DNA of 11,682 bases from Gallionellales bacterium UBA7399. GTDB lineage: Bacteria > Pseudomonadota > Gammaproteobacteria > Burkholderiales > Gallionellaceae. Below are positions 1-5,102 of this stretch, one piece after another. Below the pieces are notes generated by a model, which worked only from the letters and a program-made list of their open reading frames with translations, was not told the origin of the DNA and made no database searches. Each line of letters starts with the position of its first letter. Position 1 is the stretch's first letter. The DNA lies in the NCBI GenBank assembly GCA_002470125.1, contig DKNB01000021.1, positions 1 to 11,682 of the forward strand, given 5' to 3'. The translations under genes were made by a program, and so were the position numbers.

Positions 1-22
1 TATCCGGTTGAGCTACGGGCAC
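1..22 (-). tRNA. tRNA, probably tRNA-Arg (5' end only, cut by window edge)
   Basis: Read on the minus strand, these 22 bases are GTGCCCGTAGCTCAACCGGA followed by TA. This is the 5' acceptor strand, the D stem and the start of the D loop of an elongator tRNA. The start resembles bacterial tRNA-Arg genes, which commonly begin GCGCCCGTAGCTCA. The anticodon lies outside the window, so the amino acid is an inference. It follows tRNA-Pro by 42 bases on the same strand and probably belongs to the same transcript, as Arg and Pro tRNAs do in some proteobacterial clusters. Confidence 0.7.
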
Positions 23-64
23 AATTTCCTGTGGAGCTTTGACTCTGTGTCACACTAAAATATA

Positions 65-141
65 TGGTCGGGGTGGAGAGATTCGAACTCCCGACATCCT
101 GCTCCCAAAGCAGGCGCGCTACCAGGCTACGCTACACCCCG
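65..141 (-). tRNA. tRNA-Pro (anticodon UGG)
   Basis: This is a complete 77-base cloverleaf on the minus strand. The acceptor stem pairs CGGGGTG with CACCCCG, followed by discriminator A and an encoded CCA end (positions 65-67). The anticodon arm is CCTGC-TTTGGGA-GCAGG, giving anticodon TGG for proline, and the T arm carries the usual GTTCGAATC. A dedicated promoter lies just upstream at 152-180. The tRNA sits downstream of uvrC-pgsA, a place where tRNA genes are commonly found in proteobacteria. Confidence 0.97.
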
Positions 142-151
142 AAAGCGGAGC

Positions 152-180
152 ACTATACCCTGCATGGGATAAAAAATCAA
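152..180 (-). promoter_or_regulatory. sigma70-type promoter of the tRNA-Pro/tRNA-Arg unit
   Basis: On the minus strand there is a -35 box TTGATT (175-180), a 17-base spacer and a -10 box TATAGT (152-157). The -10 box is followed by a GC-rich discriminator, GCTCCGC, and the mature tRNA starts 10 bases after the -10 box. GC-rich discriminators are typical of stable-RNA promoters under stringent (ppGpp) control; that control is inferred here. Confidence 0.8.
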
Positions 181-269
181 TTGCGCCCGAGCTCCCCTGC
201 GAGCGGATATTCAGACCTTAGCGCGCGCGACCACGCCACCTAGGGCGACGCCTTTAGTTTCTGAGTAGC

Positions 270-830
270 TTATTTTCGTGCAATCTGTGGCAGCGCTAGC
301 CTTATGTAATAGACCATCGACCACAGCGTGAACACGGCGGCCAGGTAAATTAATAATGTGCCCAATTCGTTTATTGGCAATCCAGCCAGTGGCTCATGGA
401 AGAGTAGCAGCAGTATGGCGGCCATCTGGAATGCGGTCTTGATCTTTCCAAGCATAGACACCGCCGTGCTCTTGCCCAGCTGCGCCATCCACTCACGCAG
501 GGCAGAGATGGCAATCTCTCGGCCAATGATAATAAAAGCGATCCCCATGTCCACGTAGTCCAGCTTGACCAGCACGATCAACGCGGCGGCCACCATAAGC
601 TTGTCGGCGACCGGATCCAGGAACGCACCGAAGGCTGAGGTTTGGCCAAGCGCGCGCGCCAGGTAGCCGTCCAGCCAGTCAGTGCAAGCGGCCAGAGAAA
701 ATATCAGCGTTCCCATGTAGTGCTTGTGGTGCAGGGAGATTACCGTATCTGGCACATAAAAAATCATGAGGAAGACTGGTATCAGGAGGATACGCAGCCA
801 GGTCAGCAGATTTGGTATATTGAGTCGCAT
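270..830 (-). CDS. pgsA: CDP-diacylglycerol--glycerol-3-phosphate 3-phosphatidyltransferase
   Basis: This 186-residue integral inner-membrane enzyme makes phosphatidylglycerol phosphate from CDP-diacylglycerol and glycerol 3-phosphate, the committed step to phosphatidylglycerol and cardiolipin. The CDP-alcohol phosphatidyltransferase signature D-x2-DG-x2-AR-x8-G-x3-D-x3-D is complete: D51, D54-G55, A58-R59, G68, D72 and D76. The N-terminus (N-I-P-N-L-L-T-x-L-R) is the usual opening of PgsA, and several hydrophobic stretches (about 12-27, 40-50, 79-105, 130-145, 155-178) fit a multi-pass protein. The length is normal for the family. The ATG lies 2 bases after the uvrC stop, so the two genes are almost certainly cotranscribed and probably translationally coupled. 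No convincing intrinsic terminator is visible between its stop and the tRNA promoter. Confidence 0.96.
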   Translation of the reverse strand: MRLNIPNLLTWLRILLIPVFLMIFYVPDTVISLHHKHYMGTLIFSLAACTDWLDGYLARALGQTSAFGAFLDPVADKLMVAAALIVLVKLDYVDMGIAFIIIGREIAISALREWMAQLGKSTAVSMLGKIKTAFQMAAILLLLFHEPLAGLPINELGTLLIYLAAVFTLWSMVYYIRLALPQIARK

Positions 831-832
831 GA

Positions 833-2644
833 TCAGTGCAGTTGTTTATAAATTTTTTCCGCTAGCGCCAGGCTGACGCCGCTCACCTGTGCCAGCTCTT
901 CCACGCTGGCCTCGTGCACACCCTGCAGGCCACCAAATCTGGCCAACAGGTTTCGCCTGCGCTTCTCTCCCACCCCATCAACCTCCTCCAGTACCGATGC
1001 AGTGCGGGCCTTGCCGCGTCTTGCGCGGTGACCACCTATGGCGAATCGGTGCGCCTCATCGCGCACCTCCTGGATCAGATGCAGCGCGGGATTGTCTGGC
1101 AACAATTGTAGCGGCTTTTTGTGTTGCGAAATAAATAATTGCTCCAGTCCTGGCTTACGCTCCACGCCTTTAGCAACGGCCATCAGAGGGATCTCCGCCA
1201 TACCCAACTGTTCCAGCACCTGACATGCCACGCCCAGATGACCTAGTCCGCCGTCTATGAGAATCAGGTCGGGTAGTCGACCCTCCCCCACCTGAACTTT
1301 TTTATACCGCCGGAGCAGGGCCTGTCGCATTGCGGCATAGTCATCCCCTCCCGTGACATCGGTGATGTTATAACGCCGGTACTCAGGGGTCCTTATCGCC
1401 AGGTTATCGTACACCACACACGACGCCACTGTGGCCTCGCCCATGGTGTGACTAACATCGAAGCACTCGATGCGGGAGAGCTGCGGGAGGGCCATAATCT
1501 CGCGCAGCCTTTCTAAGCGAGCTAGCTGCCCAGCAGCTTGACCCGCCTTCTGATGCAGCGCAAGCAGCGCATTCTTCAGCGCCATACTTAACCACTGTCG
1601 CCTCTCTCCGGTCACGCTGTGACGTATCTGCACCTTGTGCCCCGCCTGCTCAGTCAGCAGCTCCTCCAGGGTGCCCACCGCGAGGGGCTTGTTAATCAGC
1701 ACGAGCGCCGGCACGCTATGCTCTAGGTAGTGCTGGGCCAAGAAGGCAAGCAGCACCTCATCGGGTTCTTGCCCCTCTGCGTTTTGAGGAAAAATGCTTC
1801 TGTCACCCAAGTGCCTGCCGCCGCGCACCATGCCCAGGTTCACGCAGAGCACGCCCTTAAACTCAGCGATGACCGCAATGTCGGCGTCCATTGCGCGACC
1901 GCTTTCCATGAACTGCTTCTGTTGCACCGTATGCAGCGCCTTCAGCTGATCGCGTAACGCGGCCGCCTGCTCATAGTGCCTATCCCCTGCTGCCCGCTCC
2001 ATATCCTGTCGTAAGAGGCTCTCCACCTCATCCTGCTTGCCCTGCAAAAGCAGCTGGGCGTTACGCACATCAATCGAATACTGCTGCTCGCTAATCAGCC
2101 CCACACAGGGGGCGGTGCAGCGATGAATCTGGTGTAGCAGGCAAGGGCGGGAGCGATTGGTTAGGGTGCTATCCTCGCACGTGCGGATATTGAAGACCTT
2201 CTGCAAGAGCCGTATGCTCTCCTTTGCCGCGCCCGAGTTCGGGTAGGGCCCGAAGTACTGATGCCCCTTGATCATCGCACCCCGATAGTACGCAAGTCGC
2301 GGGAATGTGTGGCCTGTTAGCACGATGTGCGGGTACGACTTATCGTCCCTAAACAATATGTTATATCGTGGTTTTAATTTTTTAATTAAGTTATTTTCGA
2401 GTAATAGGGCCTCCGCCTCTGAGCGTGTTACGGTCACCTCAATGCTGGCAATTTGTGACACCATCAAGCGAATGCGTGGCGAAATATTGGTCTTATTAAA
2501 ATAGGACGCGACACGCTTCTTAAGCTGCCCAGCCTTACCCACGTACAGAACCTTTTCCTGCTGATCTAGCATACGGTACACGCCCGGCAGCATCGGTAGG
2601 CTGGCAACAAATAGCTTTGGATTAAATTGAACGGCTGGACTCAA
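833..2644 (-). CDS. uvrC: Excinuclease ABC subunit C (UvrC)
   Basis: This 603-residue protein is the nuclease of the UvrABC nucleotide-excision repair system, cutting on both sides of a lesion marked by UvrB. In order it shows: a GIY-YIG domain for the 3' cut (about 18-95, with L-P-G-V-Y at 19-23 and L-Y-V-G-K at 33-37); four cysteines, C156, C168, C176 and C180, spaced as in the reported UvrC iron-sulfur site; a UVR domain that binds UvrB (about 204-240); an RNase H-like endonuclease domain for the 5' cut, with D396 (CFDVSH), D464 (LIDGG) and H532 (DEAHRFA); and C-terminal helix-hairpin-helix motifs (about 552-603). The chosen start is TTG, since no ATG lies between the preceding in-frame region and the conserved F-N-P-K-x-F. 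It overlaps the end of the upstream glycosylase gene by 23 bases and has no clear Shine-Dalgarno, so translational coupling is likely. Confidence 0.97.
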   Translation of the reverse strand: MSPAVQFNPKLFVASLPMLPGVYRMLDQQEKVLYVGKAGQLKKRVASYFNKTNISPRIRLMVSQIASIEVTVTRSEAEALLLENNLIKKLKPRYNILFRDDKSYPHIVLTGHTFPRLAYYRGAMIKGHQYFGPYPNSGAAKESIRLLQKVFNIRTCEDSTLTNRSRPCLLHQIHRCTAPCVGLISEQQYSIDVRNAQLLLQGKQDEVESLLRQDMERAAGDRHYEQAAALRDQLKALHTVQQKQFMESGRAMDADIAVIAEFKGVLCVNLGMVRGGRHLGDRSIFPQNAEGQEPDEVLLAFLAQHYLEHSVPALVLINKPLAVGTLEELLTEQAGHKVQIRHSVTGERRQWLSMALKNALLALHQKAGQAAGQLARLERLREIMALPQLSRIECFDVSHTMGEATVASCVVYDNLAIRTPEYRRYNITDVTGGDDYAAMRQALLRRYKKVQVGEGRLPDLILIDGGLGHLGVACQVLEQLGMAEIPLMAVAKGVERKPGLEQLFISQHKKPLQLLPDNPALHLIQEVRDEAHRFAIGGHRARRGKARTASVLEEVDGVGEKRRRNLLARFGGLQGVHEASVEELAQVSGVSLALAEKIYKQLH

Positions 2645-3284
2645 GGCTGTTCAGGTACTGCGTGATCGCACTGAAGACGGCGTGGAACATCGCCTCGTTT
2701 AGACGCTTGGTTTGGGTGTTGTAGCGGCTACAATGGTAACTGTCGTACAACACGATTCCGTTCGGCATGTCGTGCCGCATGCCATGCCCAAACTTGTAGT
2801 CCTTGCCTTTCAGGCCGAGCGCCCTTAATACTGCCTGGTGGGATACCACCCCCAGAGACAGCACCGCGGCGTTTGGTGGCAAAGTGGCAAGCTCATCCGC
2901 CAGGTAAGAGTTGCACTGTCTGACCTCAGCAGGCTCGGGCTTGTTTTGTGGTGGTAGACAGCGAACGGCATTGGTCACACGGCAGTCACTCAGGCTGAGT
3001 CCAGGATGAGCGCCATCCATCTTGTCCAACGACTCCGCCTGGCTGGCAAAACCGAATTTGTGTAGCGTTGAATATAACAACTTACCGGCAAAGTCACCGG
3101 TGAATGGACGACCGGTCCTGTTCGCTCCGTGCATACCAGGGGCCAACCCGACTATCAACAGACGCGCGCGCTGATCCCCAAAAGACGCCACAGGACGGGC
3201 GTAATAGTCTGGATGCGTCTCACGCACGTCACCCAAGAAGGCTGCTAGACGTGGGCATAAGTTACAGTTAGTGGAAAACTTCAT
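2622..3284 (-). CDS. Family 5 (UDGb-type) uracil-DNA glycosylase
   Basis: This 220-residue base-excision repair enzyme would remove uracil, and often other deaminated bases, from DNA. Motif A, GLAPGMHGANRTGRPFTGD at residues 46-64, is diagnostic of family 5 (UDGb); family 4 enzymes have a different motif. Four cysteines fit the [4Fe-4S] ligand pattern of the iron-sulfur UDGs: C7 and C10 as CxxC, C109 in T-N-A-V-R-C, and C124 in V-R-Q-C. Motif B is S-Y-H-C-S-R-Y-N-T-Q at 182-191, where family members usually read H-P-S. The ATG is preceded by AAGGA, 11 bases upstream. The gene is first in a three-gene repair/lipid cluster and overlaps uvrC. No strong promoter could be picked out upstream. The family is clear; the exact substrate range is not. 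Confidence 0.9.
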   Translation of the reverse strand: MKFSTNCNLCPRLAAFLGDVRETHPDYYARPVASFGDQRARLLIVGLAPGMHGANRTGRPFTGDFAGKLLYSTLHKFGFASQAESLDKMDGAHPGLSLSDCRVTNAVRCLPPQNKPEPAEVRQCNSYLADELATLPPNAAVLSLGVVSHQAVLRALGLKGKDYKFGHGMRHDMPNGIVLYDSYHCSRYNTQTKRLNEAMFHAVFSAITQYLNSLESSRSI

Positions 3285-3372
3285 GCGTCACAAATTCCTT
3301 GGATTGCGGAACCGATTAAATATTAAAATCCAACCGACCATTAGCTGTCGCTAAAATTCCAGGATATTTCAT

Positions 3373-3401
3373 TTTCCCGGTGCTCACATTTATACTATAC
3401 T
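3373..3401 (+). promoter_or_regulatory. Candidate promoter of the orphan Clp N-domain gene
   Basis: Two overlapping perfect-register TATACT hexamers lie at 3391-3396 and 3396-3401. For the second, a weak -35 (TTTCCC, 3373-3378) sits 17 bases upstream. This would give a leader of about 80 bases before the ATG at 3488. The -10 is good and the -35 is poor, so an activator may be needed (inference). Confidence 0.5.
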
Positions 3402-3424
3402 CAATTATGAGCTAGATTGCCTAC

Positions 3425-3441
3425 CCGACCCGGTTGGGTGG
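3425..3441 (+). promoter_or_regulatory. Stem-loop in the 5' leader of the Clp N-domain gene
   Basis: CC-(g)-ACCC, loop GGTT, GGGT-GG forms a six-pair GC-rich hairpin with a one-base bulge. It lies about 25 bases downstream of the predicted transcription start and about 46 bases before the ATG. It leaves the ribosome binding site (GGAG at 3477-3480) free, so it is more likely an mRNA-stability or protein-binding element than a translation block. Confidence 0.4.
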
Positions 3442-3487
3442 ACAACGAGCAGCGTGAATACACGCCATAACCTACCGGAGATACAAA

Positions 3488-4129
3488 ATGTGGAAACTCT
3501 ATCGAGCTGACCTGCTCGGAAAAGAACTTGAGACGAACCTGCAACAGATAATTATCGACGCCCGCACCAAGCAGCACAAGATACTGTCTGTCGAGCATCT
3601 GCTGCTGTCCATGTTGGACAACGCTTCTGCAGTCGAGATGCTCCAGTCACGCGAGGTCAGTGTTGACGAGCTTCGTACCCTGCTGGCCGAATACATCCAA
3701 AAAAATACACCTGTCGTTCCCGACAGCAGCGAAGTCAGCGCAAAGCCCACGCTTGCCTTTCATCGTATAGTCCAGAACGCGATTCTACTAGTCAAGTCAA
3801 CCGGCAAAAAAGAGGTCACCGGCAGACATATACTTGGCTTTATGCTGAATGAGTATGACTCCCATGCCGTGTCTCTGCTTAACCAGCACGGCATATACAC
3901 TCTAGATGACAGTACAGAGACGGGAAGCACATCCACCGCCGCAAACGTCTACAGCAACACCGGGATTGTTGACCCCAACGATCCTCATCGCGCCCTAAAG
4001 AACGAGTCCCTGCTGGCCGCTGGACTGCTGCCGAGGGTTAGCATAGATGAGACCGGTGAGAATCTTGGCTACTACAGCACGGACCTCGGGGCTGACACAC
4101 TTGCCGCTCTAGCCAAGGCGGCTCGCTAA
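3488..4129 (+). CDS. Stand-alone ClpA-type N-terminal domain protein (no AAA+ ATPase)
   Basis: The 213-residue protein contains the double Clp repeat found at the N-terminus of ClpA. Repeat 1 is about residues 10-75 (LGKELETNLQQ, then S-V-E-H-L-L-L-S-M-L-D-N). Repeat 2 is about 86-140, with the ClpA-like strings KPTLAFHRIVQ and KKEVTGRHILGFML. In ClpA this domain binds the adaptor ClpS and substrates. Here no Walker A, Walker B or any ATPase region follows. Instead there is a tail of about 70 residues: a Ser/Thr-rich linker (141-157), then a segment ending L-G-Y-Y-S-T-D-L-G-A-D-T-L-A-A-L-A-K-A-A-R. That segment loosely resembles the L-x2-Y-x2-D-L stretch that normally leads into the first AAA+ domain of Clp/Hsp100 proteins. 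GGAG lies 7 bases before the ATG, and the gene has its own promoter and terminator, so it is not a broken clpA whose remainder lies nearby. Function is unknown; it might bind ClpS or Clp substrates, or act as a decoy or adaptor (inference). Confidence 0.85.
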   Translation: MWKLYRADLLGKELETNLQQIIIDARTKQHKILSVEHLLLSMLDNASAVEMLQSREVSVDELRTLLAEYIQKNTPVVPDSSEVSAKPTLAFHRIVQNAILLVKSTGKKEVTGRHILGFMLNEYDSHAVSLLNQHGIYTLDDSTETGSTSTAANVYSNTGIVDPNDPHRALKNESLLAAGLLPRVSIDETGENLGYYSTDLGADTLAALAKAAR

Positions 4130-4149
4130 CCGGCAACGCCGGCTTTTTT
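4130..4149 (+). terminator. Intrinsic terminator of the Clp N-domain gene
   Basis: CCGGC-AAC-GCCGG starts at the base directly after the stop codon and is followed by C and six T. The five-pair GC stem plus T-tract is a typical rho-independent terminator and confirms that the gene ends here as a single unit. Confidence 0.88.
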
Positions 4150-4155
4150 GCGCAT

Positions 4156-4186
4156 AAAAAAAATCAGGTCGATTAACTGACCTGAT
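4156..4186 (-). terminator. Intrinsic terminator of the small exported protein gene
   Basis: Read on the minus strand, an eight-pair perfect stem (4163-4170 with 4179-4186, loop of 8) is followed by a run of T (the A-run at 4156-4163, partly overlapping the stem base). It lies about 75 bases past the stop codon at 4259. Together with 4130-4149 it forms a back-to-back terminator pair separating the two converging genes. Confidence 0.87.
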
Positions 4187-4216
4187 CTTTAAATAAAACT
4201 TAATCCTACGCTGCCA

Positions 4217-4243
4217 TTCAAACGCACCTTGGTGCGTTTCGAA
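4217..4243 (-). other. Strong hairpin in the 3' UTR of the small exported protein gene
   Basis: TTC-AAACGCACC pairs with GGTGCGTTT-(C)-GAA: twelve pairs with one bulged base and a two-base centre (effectively a four-base loop). It has no T-run of its own and precedes the terminator hairpin by about 30 bases, between the stop codon and the transcript end. The two hairpins in tandem could protect the 3' end or mark a 3'-UTR-derived small RNA; this role is inferred. Confidence 0.6.
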
Positions 4244-4258
4244 CCGTCATCTGTAAAA

Positions 4259-4597
4259 TTATTTACCTGAAAACTCACCCCTAGCGTTGCCTGGGTTGCC
4301 CAATTGACCGAACGGGCCATTGAAGCCAGAACCAACGATATTGGTTTGCTTGGAGTCATGCACACGCCTTGGATAGTCCTCTGGGGTGCCGTTTTGTATA
4401 ATTTGATCCACGTTACCAGGCTGAACTTGGCCAGAAAGACCAACTTGTCCGCCCCTGCCCCCAGCAATACCCAAAGAGTCGGCGCTGTTGTTGGATATAC
4501 CAGAAACCGAAACACCAGTCATTGAGTCAGCATTGGCCATCGAAGCGCCCAACACTAGGCATGATGCGATCGTGATATTTATAAGACTCTTTTTCAT
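4259..4597 (-). CDS. Small exported Gly/Asn-rich protein of unknown function
   Basis: The protein has 112 residues. A textbook Sec signal peptide covers residues 1-23: K2-K3, hydrophobic core 5-19, and cleavage predicted after A-N-A, before D24. The mature part of about 89 residues is rich in Gly, Asn, Ser and Gln (for example G-I-A-G-G-R-G-G-Q-V-G-L-S-G-Q-V), has no cysteine and no membrane segment, so it should be periplasmic, surface or secreted. No lipobox is present. AGGAG lies 6 bases before the ATG, and a good promoter and terminator frame the gene, supporting real expression. I do not recognise the family. An overlapping minus-strand frame stays open to 4189 and ends in a beta-strand-like sequence; if a frameshift joined the two, the protein would have a different C-terminus, but the Gly-rich frame reads well to its own stop, so this start and end are preferred. 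Confidence 0.78.
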   Translation of the reverse strand: MKKSLINITIASCLVLGASMANADSMTGVSVSGISNNSADSLGIAGGRGGQVGLSGQVQPGNVDQIIQNGTPEDYPRRVHDSKQTNIVGSGFNGPFGQLGNPGNARGEFSGK

Positions 4598-4639
4598 GAA
4601 AAGCTCCTAAATATAAAGTTGAAAGAATAACAAAATAGG

Positions 4640-4657
4640 ATCAAGGTATGTCTTGAT
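4640..4657 (-). promoter_or_regulatory. 5'-terminal stem-loop of the exported-protein mRNA
   Basis: ATCAAG-GTATGT-CTTGAT is a perfect six-pair inverted repeat. The predicted transcription start (about 4656-4658, from the -10 at 4664-4669) falls at its edge, so the mRNA would begin with this hairpin. Hairpins at the extreme 5' end are known to stabilise bacterial mRNAs (as in ompA); here the role is inferred. The same repeat could instead be an operator. Confidence 0.5.
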
Positions 4658-4663
4658 GTACAT

Positions 4664-4691
4664 ATAGTATCAGTTAATCCAAAAGTGTAAA
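4664..4691 (-). promoter_or_regulatory. sigma70-type promoter of the small exported protein gene
   Basis: On the minus strand, a -35 box TTTACA (4686-4691) and a -10 box TACTAT (4664-4669) are 16 bases apart. The predicted start lies about 60 bases before the ATG at 4597. The boxes are close to consensus, suggesting fairly strong expression. Confidence 0.65.
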
Positions 4692-4808
4692 TAGCTTTAT
4701 CATGCTTCATCAACAATGATGGCACACACGCAGTTAAATACAGGCACTCGGCCTGTGCATTCAGCCCCATTCCATTGGATGGAATAGCCTTCATTACGTT
4801 ATATAACA

Positions 4809-4822
4809 TACTGTTAACAGTA
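4809..4822. repeat. 14-base perfect palindrome TACTGTTAACAGTA
   Basis: The sequence is its own reverse complement over all 14 bases. It has no loop, which suits a dimeric DNA-binding protein better than an RNA hairpin. It lies about 120 bases upstream of the exported-protein promoter and about 210 bases upstream of the lpxO-like promoter. The regulator is not identifiable. Confidence 0.5.
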
Positions 4823-4846
4823 GATAATACGTATTAATATCGGGGG

Positions 4847-4899
4847 CAGCGTGACGCTGAATGATGCGCCATATGGCGCTCGTCCCATTCATACATGGG
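4847..4899. repeat. Three consecutive inverted repeats (tandem stem-loops)
   Basis: In 53 bases there are three perfect dyads in a row. CAGCG-TGA-CGCTG is at 4847-4859, GCGCCATATGGCGC (14-base palindrome) at 4866-4879, and CCCAT-TCATAC-ATGGG at 4884-4899, separated by 6 and 4 bases. The stretch is more GC-rich than its surroundings. It could be a structured RNA (no T-run is present, so not a simple terminator) or a multi-site operator. Confidence 0.55.
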
Positions 4900-4951
4900 C
4901 AGCTAGACCATAATATTAGCAAGGTTATTACACCAGCAAGGTAGAGAATGT

Positions 4952-4967
4952 TGTGTGGTGAATCACA
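4952..4967. promoter_or_regulatory. Possible CRP/Vfr-like binding site
   Basis: TGTGT-GGTGAA-TCACA matches the CRP-family consensus TGTGA-N6-TCACA with one mismatch in the first half-site. It lies about 70 bases upstream of the -10 box of the lpxO-like gene. One short match in AT-rich DNA can arise by chance, so this is weak. Confidence 0.3.
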
Positions 4968-5006
4968 TAATACTTAGCGCATTGTTTTTATTATTTAATC
5001 TCATTA

Positions 5007-5036
5007 AATACAGTGCGTTTGTTATTGCTTTATAAT
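5007..5036 (+). promoter_or_regulatory. Candidate promoter of the lpxO-like gene
   Basis: A perfect consensus -10 box, TATAAT, is at 5031-5036. The best -35 is weak (AATACA at 5007-5012, 18-base spacing). The leader to the ATG at 5103 would be about 60 bases. A weak -35 with a perfect -10 is compatible with activator control. Confidence 0.5.
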
Positions 5037-5102
5037 AAGCTGTGATCGCTATTCTGGGTGAAGCCTTCTGTAAGTGGCGCTTGAAACTATAAAGGGGTTG
5101 GT

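Larger units (their letters stand above)
4598..5102. other. 505-base AT-rich divergent intergenic region
   Basis: No convincing gene was seen. The left part carries the promoter and leader of the exported-protein gene; the right part carries the promoter of the lpxO-like gene. Between them, 4809-4967 is packed with perfect inverted repeats listed separately. A direct repeat AGCAAGGT occurs at 4918-4925 and 4935-4942, 17 bases apart. A 71-codon minus-strand frame at 4594-4809 has no family resemblance or ribosome binding site and runs through the promoter, so it is not called. Confidence 0.6.

Noticed and set aside
39..221. 60-codon plus-strand reading frame
   Set aside because: It runs antisense through tRNA-Pro and its promoter, so the tRNA explains the sequence.
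4594..4809. 71-codon minus-strand reading frame upstream of the exported-protein gene
   Set aside because: It covers the promoter and leader of that gene, has no ribosome binding site and no family resemblance.
4918..4942. Direct repeat AGCAAGGT x2 as a possible CRISPR or iteron start
   Set aside because: Only two 8-base copies are present, with no further unit, no cas or replication gene nearby.
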